DNA of 30,685 bases from Clostridium sp. UBA4746 (GTDB lineage: Bacteria > Bacillota > Clostridia > Clostridiales > Clostridiaceae): positions 1-30,685 of the forward strand of contig DHIM01000176.1 of the NCBI GenBank assembly GCA_002403785.1, in the 5' to 3' direction. The notes under the pieces are model-generated. The model saw nothing but the letters and a program-made list of their open reading frames with translations. It had not been told where the DNA came from and made no database searches. Position numbers and translations under genes: made by a program. Shown here piece by piece: positions 23,766-30,685 of the stretch (its first letter is position 1; each line of letters opens with the position of its first letter).

Positions 23766-24539
23766 ATGAAAAAAATTGTTGATTTAAACAGTGATATAGG
23801 AGAAAGTTTTGGTGCTTACAAAATAGGACTTGACGAAGAGGTCCTTAAATGTGTATCATCAGCTAATATTGCCTGTGGATGGCATGCTGGGGATCCAATT
23901 GTTATGAGGGATACTGTAAGGGCGGCTAATAAAATGAATGTAGGTATTGGCGCACACCCTGGATTTTTTGATGTTATGGGTTTTGGAAGAAGAAATATGA
24001 CTGTATCACCTGACGAGATAAAGCAGTACACCATATATCAGCTTGGAGCTTTATATGGTTTTGTAAAATCAGCAGGGGCCGAAATGCAACATATAAAACC
24101 TCATGGAGCAATGTATAACATGGCAGCTAAGGATAGTAAACTAGCCCAGGCAATAATTGAGGGCATATGGGAAGTAGACAGGGATTTGATAGTTCTTGGA
24201 CTAGCAGGAAGTGAAATGGTAAGTGCTGCAAAAGAAAAAGGTTTAAAAGTTGCAAATGAAGTTTTTGCAGATAGGGCATATAATTCAGATGGAACACTTG
24301 TCGCAAGAAGTCTTCCCGATGCCATGATTCTCGATAAGAATATAGCTATTTCCAGGGTAATAAGAATGGTAACAGAGGAAAAAGTGACAGCAATAAGCGG
24401 TGAAGATGTGGACATAAAGGTGGATTCCATATGTGTTCATGGAGACAATCCAGAGGCTGTTGAGTTTGTAAGAACTATAAAGGAAGAGCTATCGAGAGCT
24501 GGAGTAGAAATAAAACCACTTAATCAATTTATAAAATAG
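23766..24539 (+). CDS. pxpA: 5-oxoprolinase subunit A (LamB/YcsF family)
   Basis: PxpA works with PxpB and PxpC in ATP-dependent opening of 5-oxoproline to glutamate, a metabolite-repair and catabolic reaction. The 257-residue product begins MKKIVDLNSDIGESFGAYKIG and has the family motifs NIACGWHAGDP (34-44), GAHPGF and HIKPHGAMYN (109-118), then ISGEDVDIKVDSICVHGD near the C-terminus. The start is ATG 23766 after AAAGGAGGAG; the in-frame reading from 23736 is before the binding site. It is the first gene of pxpA-transporter-pxpB-pxpC. Confidence 0.93.
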   Translation: MKKIVDLNSDIGESFGAYKIGLDEEVLKCVSSANIACGWHAGDPIVMRDTVRAANKMNVGIGAHPGFFDVMGFGRRNMTVSPDEIKQYTIYQLGALYGFVKSAGAEMQHIKPHGAMYNMAAKDSKLAQAIIEGIWEVDRDLIVLGLAGSEMVSAAKEKGLKVANEVFADRAYNSDGTLVARSLPDAMILDKNIAISRVIRMVTEEKVTAISGEDVDIKVDSICVHGDNPEAVEFVRTIKEELSRAGVEIKPLNQFIK

Positions 24540-24554
24540 GGGGCATGAAAGTTT

Positions 24555-25784
24555 ATGAATAACAAATCGAAAACAGGCAAGCAAGATATGAACATAAAAA
24601 AGAAAAGTAATTGGGGTGTGCTAATTGGAGCATCTTTCCTTATGGCTACATCTGCCATAGGACCGGGTTTTTTGACCCAAACTGCAGTATTTACAGAAAC
24701 GTTTAAAGCTAATCTAGGTTTTATTATATTGCTTACTATTATTGTAGACTTTATAGCTCAGCTCAATATATGGAGGGTTATTGGTGTATCAGGCCTTCGG
24801 GCGCAAGATATTGCGAACAAGACGCTACCTGGTCTTGGCATTTTCTTAGCAGTACTAATATGTATTGGGGGATTTGCATTCAATATAGGAAATATTGGAG
24901 GCGCTGCCCTTGGTCTTAATGTATTATTTGGTATAAATGTTAAAATAGGTGCTATTATTAGTGCTGTTATAGCTATTATAATATTTACTTCTAAAGAAGC
25001 GGGAAAAGCAATGGACACTTTCGCAAAAGTGCTAGGCGTTCTGATGCTTATTCTTATAGGATATGTTGCATTTAAAACCCAGCCTCCAGTAGGAGAGATG
25101 ATTGCAAGGACATTTGTACCAACTGGGTTTGGATTTTTGCCCTTTATAACTCTTGTCGGTGGAACAGTAGGTGGATATATAACATTTGCTGGAGGGCACA
25201 GACTAATAGATGCTAAAATTACAGGAATAGAACATTTGAAAGATATAACTAAAAGCTCAGTACTTGCAATAACAATAGCGTCACTTATGAGAATACTTCT
25301 ATTCGCTGCGGTACTTGGAGTTGTTGTAAACATCGGTAAACCACTTGGCTCATTAAATCCTGCAGCTGAAGCTTTTAAACTTGGGGCAGGTAATTTTGGT
25401 TATATGTTATTTGGAATTGTACTATTTGCAGCTGCTATAACCTCAGTGGTTGGGTCAGCTTATACATCTGTATCATTCTTAAAAACACTAGCACCAGTTT
25501 TTGAAAAAAATACATCAAAATTTATTATAGGATTTATTGTTATATCAACGCTTATATTTTTAACACTCGGTAAGCCTGTAGAATTACTTGTAGTAGCTGG
25601 TTCGCTTAATGGTTTAATTCTCCCAATTGCTCTTGGAATAATACTTATTGCGTCTACAAAGAAGAATATTGTAGGAGAATATAAGCATCCCAAATGGCTT
25701 AGGTATTTGGGCTATATTGTAGTGATATTAGCAATAATTGCAGGTTACCAGTCCATGGGTGGAATAGTTGCATTATTTAAATAG
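24555..25784 (+). CDS. NRAMP-fold transporter without canonical metal motifs (YcsG-like)
   Basis: The 409-residue integral membrane protein has about eleven hydrophobic segments and an overall NRAMP pattern. In true NRAMP metal transporters helix 1 has DPGN and helix 6 has MPH; here helix 1 reads SAIGPGFLTQ (33-41) and helix 6 reads GGTVGGYITFAGG (202-214), so Asp, Asn, Met and His are all absent. B. subtilis has a like-placed gene, ycsG, beside ycsF and kipI/kipA. Its place inside the 5-oxoprolinase genes suggests uptake of 5-oxoproline or a related acid rather than a metal ion, which is inference. The start is the ATG at 24555, after GGGGGCATG; pxpB follows after 16 nt. Confidence 0.8.
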   Translation: MNNKSKTGKQDMNIKKKSNWGVLIGASFLMATSAIGPGFLTQTAVFTETFKANLGFIILLTIIVDFIAQLNIWRVIGVSGLRAQDIANKTLPGLGIFLAVLICIGGFAFNIGNIGGAALGLNVLFGINVKIGAIISAVIAIIIFTSKEAGKAMDTFAKVLGVLMLILIGYVAFKTQPPVGEMIARTFVPTGFGFLPFITLVGGTVGGYITFAGGHRLIDAKITGIEHLKDITKSSVLAITIASLMRILLFAAVLGVVVNIGKPLGSLNPAAEAFKLGAGNFGYMLFGIVLFAAAITSVVGSAYTSVSFLKTLAPVFEKNTSKFIIGFIVISTLIFLTLGKPVELLVVAGSLNGLILPIALGIILIASTKKNIVGEYKHPKWLRYLGYIVVILAIIAGYQSMGGIVALFK

Positions 25785-25800
25785 GGGGTGAAAATACAAT

Positions 25801-26526
25801 ATGTATGAAAAGGTTAAGTATTTAATCGCCGGAGATAGAGCTTTAGTTGTAGAATTTGGAGATAAAATTGAAGAGCAGGTTAACTCAAAAATCAGAAGTC
25901 TTACAGTTGCAATTGAGCAGGAAGGTATTATAGGAATAAACGAGACTGTTCCAACATACAGGTCACTTATGGTAATTTATGATCCTATGATAATAGAACT
26001 GGATGAACTTATAGGTGCAATAAAATCTATTATATCAAGGATGCATGAATTAAAACTGCCGGATGCTAAAGTTATAGAAATACCAACACTTTATGGTGGG
26101 GAGTATGGCTCTGATATTGAGTTTGTGGCAGATCATAATAAAATATCAATAGATGAAGTGATAAAAATTCACACAGATGTGGAATATTTAATTTATATGA
26201 TTGGATTTACACCAGGGTTTCCGTACCTTGGAGGTATGAGTGATAAAATAGAGGCTCCAAGGCTGCAAAATCCAAGAGCTAAAATACCTGTTGGAAGTGT
26301 AGGAATTGCAGGCAAACAGACAGGTATATATCCTATAGAAAGTCCTGGAGGCTGGCAATTAATTGGCAGAACTCCTGTTAAATTGTATGATCCATACAGA
26401 AAGGATCCTGTACTATTAAATGCGGGTGATTATATAAAATTTGTACAAATAGATGAAAATGAATACAAAAATATTGAAGATTTAGAGAGAGAAGGAAAAT
26501 ATAAAGTAATTATAAGAGAGAAGTAA
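25801..26526 (+). CDS. pxpB: 5-oxoprolinase subunit B (KipI/AHS1 family)
   Basis: PxpB is the AHS1-type partner of PxpC. The 241-residue product carries the motifs PTYRSLMVIYDP (51-62), GFTPGFPYLGGM (135-146) and the segment IPVGSVGIAGKQTGIYP (162-178) followed by SPGGWQLIGRTP. In B. subtilis the equivalent KipI was first described as an inhibitor of the sporulation kinase KinA. The start is ATG 25801, after GGGGGTGA. It lies 16 nt after the transporter and 13 nt before pxpC. Confidence 0.93.
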   Translation: MYEKVKYLIAGDRALVVEFGDKIEEQVNSKIRSLTVAIEQEGIIGINETVPTYRSLMVIYDPMIIELDELIGAIKSIISRMHELKLPDAKVIEIPTLYGGEYGSDIEFVADHNKISIDEVIKIHTDVEYLIYMIGFTPGFPYLGGMSDKIEAPRLQNPRAKIPVGSVGIAGKQTGIYPIESPGGWQLIGRTPVKLYDPYRKDPVLLNAGDYIKFVQIDENEYKNIEDLEREGKYKVIIREK

Positions 26527-26539
26527 AGAAGGTGAGTAT

Positions 26540-27574
26540 ATGACAATAATGAAAATAGTAAAGCCCGGTATGTATACTACCATTCAGGATGTCGGTAGGT
26601 ATAATTATCAGAAATCAGGCATGACTGCTTCCGGTGCAATGGATCAATTCTCTCTAAGAGTGGCTAATATTCTTGTTGGGAATAGTGATAGCGAGGCATG
26701 TTTAGAAGCTACACTTTTCGGACTTAAAATAAAATTTGAGGGTGATGCCTTGATTGCAGTTACAGGAGCCAATCTTCAGCCAATGTTAAATGGTATGGCT
26801 ATAGAAATGTGGTCTGGGGTTAAAGTGTTAGATGGTGATGAACTTTCCTTTGGAACTGCAAAAAGCGGGTGCAGGAGTTATATAGCAATAGCTCGTGGTA
26901 TAGATGTGCCAGAGGTTATGGGTAGCAAGTCTACCTATGTGAAGGGCAATGTTGGTGGCTTTGAGGGAAGGATGCTGAGGGCTGGTGACGAGATTAAAAT
27001 TGGAAGCGTAGATGAAAATAATTGTACTAGTATCAAAAAGCTTCCAATTGGATTAATACCATCATATTCCAAGGATAATATTGTAAGGGTTGTAATGGGA
27101 CCGCAGGATGATTACTTTACCAAGGATGGAATATATACATTTTTGGATTATGAGTATGAAGTAACAAATGAAGCGGATAGAATGGGATACCGATTATCTG
27201 GTCCTAAAATTTTTCACAAAATCGGTGCAGACATTATTTCTGATGGAATAACCATGGGGTCGGTGCAGATTCCAGGAGATGGGGCTCCCATAATCATGAT
27301 GGCGGATAGGCAAACTACTGGTGGATACACGAAAATTGCTACAATAATAACTCCTGATATAAACATAGTGGGACAGTTAAAGCCTGGTGACAGTATTAGG
27401 TTTAAATTAATAAGCATTGAGGAAGCTCATAGAATATATAGGAAATATATAAAAGGCTTTGATTCGATAAGAGAAAGTGTGATAAAGCTCGGGTGTAGCA
27501 CAATAAGTGGTAAAAGGCTTAAAGTAAGAGTAAATAATAAGGAATATGAAGTGATTGTAGAGGAAATTATGTAA
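26540..27574 (+). CDS. pxpC: 5-oxoprolinase subunit C (KipA/AHS2 family)
   Basis: PxpC is the AHS2 subunit, often annotated as a biotin-dependent carboxylase-like domain although 5-oxoprolinase does not need biotin. The 344-residue product begins MTIMKIVKPGMYTTIQDVGR and has the family motifs SGMTASGAMDQFSLRVANIL, VTGANLQP and VVMGPQDDYF. ATG 26540 follows AGGTGAG; an internal ATG at 26549 is less likely. It ends the pxp set. A 61-nt gap without a terminator leads to the carboxyltransferase gene, so they may be cotranscribed. Confidence 0.92.
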   Translation: MTIMKIVKPGMYTTIQDVGRYNYQKSGMTASGAMDQFSLRVANILVGNSDSEACLEATLFGLKIKFEGDALIAVTGANLQPMLNGMAIEMWSGVKVLDGDELSFGTAKSGCRSYIAIARGIDVPEVMGSKSTYVKGNVGGFEGRMLRAGDEIKIGSVDENNCTSIKKLPIGLIPSYSKDNIVRVVMGPQDDYFTKDGIYTFLDYEYEVTNEADRMGYRLSGPKIFHKIGADIISDGITMGSVQIPGDGAPIIMMADRQTTGGYTKIATIITPDINIVGQLKPGDSIRFKLISIEEAHRIYRKYIKGFDSIRESVIKLGCSTISGKRLKVRVNNKEYEVIVEEIM

Positions 27575-27635
27575 TAAGGGGATGGGCAGACAAAAATTAT
27601 TATAGATTGAGGAAACATTTTGGAGGGATAGAATA

Positions 27636-29156
27636 GTGAATCCAATTAAAATAACTGAAACAGTATTAAGAGATGGCCAGCAATCTTTAATTGCTACCAA
27701 ATTAAAAACAAAAGAGATATTACCAATTCTAAAAAAAATGGATAAGGTCGGGTATTATTCAATGGAGGTGTGGGGAGGAGCAACTTTTGATTCATGTCTA
27801 CGTTTTCTTAATGAAGATCCTTGGGAAAGACTAAGAGAAATCCATAAGGTGGTTAAAAATACTAAACTTCAAATGCTCCTTCGAGGTCAAAATCTTCTAG
27901 GATATAAGCATTATGCAGATGATGTAGTAGAGGCATTTATTAAGAAGTCTATAGAAAATGGTATAGATATAATAAGAGTATTTGATGCCTTAAATGACAC
28001 AAGAAATATGGAAACTTCAATTAGAGTTATTAAAGAAGGCGGAGCACACTGTCAATGTGCTATATGTTATACAACTAGCCCAATACACACTTTAGATTAC
28101 TATGTTGAATTATCAATAAAATTAGAGGAATTAGGGGCACATTCAATTTGTATTAATGATATGGCGGGTATATTAACGCCATATTCGGCTTATGAATTAG
28201 TGAAAAAATTAAAAGTGGCTGTAAAAATACCATTATGTCTACACGCTCATTGTACTAGTGGAATAGCTTCTATGACATATTTAAAGGCTGTTGAAGCAGG
28301 AGTAGATATTATTGACACTGCAATTTCTCCCTTCTCAGAGGGTACATCACAACCCCCTACAGAGTCGATGGTCCTTACTTTAAAAGAGAGTCCACGCGAT
28401 CCTAAATTAGATATTAATTTATTAGGTGAAATAGCAGACTATTTTAGACCTATAAAAGAGAAATACAGAGAAAATGGAATACTAAATCCAAAAGTTATGA
28501 ATGTAGAGCCTAGAATTATTACATATCAGGTTCCTGGAGGGATGTTATCGAACCTTTTATCACAGTTAAAGGCACAGGGGGTTGAATCTAAATATAAAGA
28601 AGTCCTTATAGAGATACCTAGAGTGAGAGAAGATTTAGGATTTCCACCTTTAATTACGCCTCTTATTCAAATGGTAGGAACTCAAGCAGTATTTAATATA
28701 CTATCTGGCGTCCGATATAAAATAATTCCAAAAGAATTAAAAGATTATGTTAAAGGACTTTATGGAAGTCCACCAACAGCTATAAAAGATGAAATAAAGA
28801 CAAAAATTATAGGGGACATGAAAATTATAACTCAAAGACCAGCAGACTTATTAGAGCCGGAGATGGACAAATATGAAAATGAAATCGGAGATTTGGCCAC
28901 TACTTATGAAGATGTGTTAACGTTTGCTTTATTTCCACGAATTTCAAAAAAATTCTTTGAGGACAGGTTAAGTGCTAATATAAATAGTAATATTTGTGAT
29001 AGTTATAAAAAAATAATAACTAATAGTGAGGTAAAAGAAATATATGGAATAGATGAAGAAGAGAGGATAGTAGTGGCACTTGTAGCATCTACTATGGCAG
29101 CGCGGGATAAACCTAATTCAGAGTTTCGCATATTAAACATTACAAGAATAAAATGA
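27636..29156 (+). CDS. Carboxyltransferase, OadA / transcarboxylase 5S family (K-to-N variant)
   Basis: The 506-residue product resembles oxaloacetate decarboxylase alpha, transcarboxylase 5S and pyruvate carboxylase CT domains, which move CO2 between biotin and a keto acid. It has VLRDGQQS with metal ligand Asp13, MLLRGQNLLGY, RVFDALND (114-121), LCLHAHCTSG with ligands His203 and His205, GTSQPPTESM, PGGMLSNL and VGTQAV. The carboxylated Lys of the family, normally in CIKDMAG, is Asn174 here (CINDMAG). There is no fused biotinyl domain; a separate one is encoded next door. The start is GTG 27636, seven bases after GGAGGGA. It may be a decarboxylase, a transcarboxylase or a divergent enzyme. 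Confidence 0.88.
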   Translation: MNPIKITETVLRDGQQSLIATKLKTKEILPILKKMDKVGYYSMEVWGGATFDSCLRFLNEDPWERLREIHKVVKNTKLQMLLRGQNLLGYKHYADDVVEAFIKKSIENGIDIIRVFDALNDTRNMETSIRVIKEGGAHCQCAICYTTSPIHTLDYYVELSIKLEELGAHSICINDMAGILTPYSAYELVKKLKVAVKIPLCLHAHCTSGIASMTYLKAVEAGVDIIDTAISPFSEGTSQPPTESMVLTLKESPRDPKLDINLLGEIADYFRPIKEKYRENGILNPKVMNVEPRIITYQVPGGMLSNLLSQLKAQGVESKYKEVLIEIPRVREDLGFPPLITPLIQMVGTQAVFNILSGVRYKIIPKELKDYVKGLYGSPPTAIKDEIKTKIIGDMKIITQRPADLLEPEMDKYENEIGDLATTYEDVLTFALFPRISKKFFEDRLSANINSNICDSYKKIITNSEVKEIYGIDEEERIVVALVASTMAARDKPNSEFRILNITRIK

Positions 29157-29189
29157 TGAGTGTAATTTACATAGGAAGGTGTTAATAAT

Positions 29190-29546
29190 ATGAAGAAGTA
29201 TATGATAACGCTAAATAATAAAGTTTATGAAGTAGATATAGAAGAAGTAACAGAATCAACGGGGGAAGAGGAGGCTACAATAACTCAAATTAGCAGCCTG
29301 GATAAGTCAAATAATTTAGCAAAATGTTCAAGTGTAGCAAACGTTGAATCTCCTATGACTGGGAATATTTTAGACATTTCTGTAAAAGTGGGAGAAAAGG
29401 TAAAAAAGGATCAAGTTTTAATTATGTTAGAAGCAATGAAAATGGAGAATGAAATAGTTTCACCATCAGATGGTAAAATTATTTCTATAGATGTAAAAAA
29501 CGGGGATAGTGTTTATGCAGGACAGGAACTTATTAAAATAGAATAA
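29190..29546 (+). CDS. Biotinyl carrier protein (OadC/1.3S-type)
   Basis: The 118-residue product is a small biotin carrier. It has a short N-terminal domain (MKKYMITLNNKVYEVDIEEV), a Ser/Thr/acidic linker and a C-terminal biotinyl domain from about residue 50, with the site EAMKMENE, Lys84 being the biotinylation residue. It carries the carboxyl group for the carboxyltransferase just upstream; 33 nt separate them. No membrane beta subunit of a sodium pump and no biotin carboxylase gene follow. The start is ATG 29190 after GGAAGGTG. Confidence 0.92.
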   Translation: MKKYMITLNNKVYEVDIEEVTESTGEEEATITQISSLDKSNNLAKCSSVANVESPMTGNILDISVKVGEKVKKDQVLIMLEAMKMENEIVSPSDGKIISIDVKNGDSVYAGQELIKIE

Positions 29547-29926
29547 TTATTTAAAAAAAGTAAATGTATATATTATAAAGAATAATAGGTTTTTACGTTT
29601 ACAAAATTATAAAATAATCAAATTATATGCTAGCTAAGTAGACAATGTGGAAAATGAAATTTAGCAATTTCCACATTAATATGATATGTATATGGCGAGA
29701 GATATATTGGAAGAAGGAGAAGGAATACTCCCTATATTCTAATGAATGTAGATGTTTGTGCCAAAAGGGATAGTAGTGTATATATATTTAGCATCATCAA
29801 GGCAAGTCAGAGAAATGCAATTGTAGTAATATATATTTTTTATTGTTATTATGGATAACTCTAGCAAAAAAAATAAATCCTATGATATAATTAAATAAGC
29901 TTAAATATGAAATAAAAGGTGAAGTT
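29547..29926 (+). other. 380-bp spacer after the biotin carrier gene
   Basis: No gene is supported. A perfect 10-bp hairpin AATGTGGAAA/TTTCCACATT (29644-29653 with 29668-29677) lies about 100 nt after the carrier stop, without a T run. The stretch 29696-29820 is less AT-rich, with GGAG/CTCC and GAATA/TATTC pairings around 29715-29745, and could be a structured RNA or gene remnant. The largest small open frame there (29681-29773, 30 codons) has no binding site. The promoter of the next gene is at 29883-29891. Confidence 0.4.
29883..29891 (+). promoter_or_regulatory. Possible extended -10 promoter of the TPR gene
   Basis: TG, one base, then a perfect TATAAT (29886-29891) forms an extended -10 element 35 nt before the TPR gene start. 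The -35 region is weak, as allowed for extended -10 promoters. Confidence 0.45.
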
Positions 29927-30685
29927 ATGGATAAGTCAGGTGAAATATATGTAAAAGCAATGAATAAATATAATGATGGTTATATAGATAAGGCGTTATC
30001 ACTTTGTGAGAAAAGCATTTCTTTAAATAATACAAATGCTGCGGTTCTAAATTTAAAGGGTATTTTATATTATTTAAAAGGCGATTTGGAAAAAGCTAAA
30101 AATATGTGGAATATAAATTATAAAAGAAATGATGATAAAGTATCAAAAAAGTATCTAGATGACAGTATACGTGATAAGAAAAAATTACATCTGTATGTCA
30201 ATGCATTGGAGTTAATTAGAAAGTTTAATATAAGTGGCGCTCTAGAAATTTTGAATCAGTGTGAAAATAGTCATTTTAATTTTATAAATGTGAAAAACTA
30301 TATTAGCATTTGCTATATAAAGCAAGGGGAATATGATAAAGCACTTCAGTACATAAAAGAAGTTCTAAAAGTGGATAAGAAAAATACTCAAGCTATTGTT
30401 AATAAGAAAACATTAATAGAATTTGGAAATTTAAAACGAGAAATAAACTATAAAAAAATAATTATAGTTGCTGTCAGTATATTTTTAATTATAATTATAT
30501 TGCTTCTAGTAAAAGTTTATATGTATAACAATAAAAATTTTTCAATAATAGGTGTAAAAAAAGTTCAAAATGGAATATTATTAACTAATAAAAAAGATAA
30601 ACAAGAAAATAAGAATTTAGTTCAAGTACAAAATCAAAAATCTAAAAACAAAACAATTGAAAATAAAACTCAGCAAATAAAAGAA
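29927..30685 (+). CDS. TPR protein with one transmembrane segment (partial, runs off the end)
   Basis: It begins MDKSGEIYVKAMNKYNDGYI at ATG 29927 (after AAAGGTGA) and stays open for 253 codons to the window end. Residues 5-70 and 100-160 hold TPR-like helix pairs (DKALSLCEKSISLNN and YDKALQYIKEVLKVDKK). A hydrophobic helix follows (about 176-197, IIIVAVSIFLIIIILLLV), then a Lys/Gln/Asn-rich, probably extracellular region. This type II layout, with the TPR part in the cytoplasm, occurs in uncharacterised clostridial proteins. Partners and function are unknown; the C-terminal domain lies outside the window. Confidence 0.75.
   Translation, partial: MDKSGEIYVKAMNKYNDGYIDKALSLCEKSISLNNTNAAVLNLKGILYYLKGDLEKAKNMWNINYKRNDDKVSKKYLDDSIRDKKKLHLYVNALELIRKFNISGALEILNQCENSHFNFINVKNYISICYIKQGEYDKALQYIKEVLKVDKKNTQAIVNKKTLIEFGNLKREINYKKIIIVAVSIFLIIIILLLVKVYMYNNKNFSIIGVKKVQNGILLTNKKDKQENKNLVQVQNQKSKNKTIENKTQQIKE

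Noticed and set aside
26540..29546. pxpC and the biotin carrier acting together as a biotin-dependent carboxylase
   Set aside because: 5-oxoprolinase works without biotin, and the pair fits the carboxyltransferase; AHS2 only resembles carboxylase domains.
29681..29773. A 30-codon open frame with several Cys and Trp residues
   Set aside because: No binding site, no recognisable family, and it runs through a region of possible RNA structure.

Overview
This AT-rich window looks like the chromosome of a low-GC Firmicute, most likely Clostridium sensu stricto. The reasons are strong AGGAGG ribosome binding sites, GTG/TTG starts, an A/T-rich third codon position, and the classic fused S10-spc-alpha ribosomal super-operon in clostridial order. 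The zinc-ribbon form of L24, the four-cysteine S4 and S14, the zinc-lid adenylate kinase and the KOW protein between map and infA point the same way. The genus is inferred from gene content only; no database search was possible.

Layout. (1) 1-112: the last nine codons of an EF-Tu gene and its terminator. (2) 189-16205: a promoter, a structured ~200-nt leader and 31 co-directional genes from rpsJ to rplQ. They include secY, adk, map, a KOW protein, infA and rpoA, and end at a clear rho-independent terminator. Three spacers inside the operon (737-855, 7584-7782, 13222-13359) are unusually long and hold inverted repeats. (3) 16246-19670: ecfA1, ecfA2, ecfT and truA, the energising module of ECF vitamin/metal transporters plus a tRNA pseudouridine synthase. 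(4) 19711-20735: a strong promoter, a probable L13 autoregulatory leader, rplM, rpsI and a bidirectional terminator.

(5) 20795-23323 is accessory: a divergent Fe/Mn superoxide dismutase homologue (minus), cwlD (plus; spore cortex amidase) and a small membrane-anchored DUF3048/YerB-like protein (minus), with an 18-bp bidirectional hairpin between the last two. (6) 23324-29546: a 442-bp untranslated region, then pxpA, an NRAMP-fold transporter, pxpB and pxpC (5-oxoprolinase), followed closely by a carboxyltransferase of the oxaloacetate decarboxylase alpha / transcarboxylase 5S family and a biotinyl carrier protein. (7) 29547-30685: a 380-bp spacer of unknown function and a TPR protein with one membrane segment, cut by the window end.

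The first two thirds are ordinary housekeeping. The most interesting material is in region 6. The transporter lacks both NRAMP metal-binding motifs and sits inside the 5-oxoprolinase genes. The carboxyltransferase has Asn where the family has its carboxylated, metal-bridging Lys. The carboxyltransferase/biotin carrier pair has no biotin carboxylase or sodium-pump subunit beside it. No CRISPR array, insertion sequence, tRNA or rRNA was seen.
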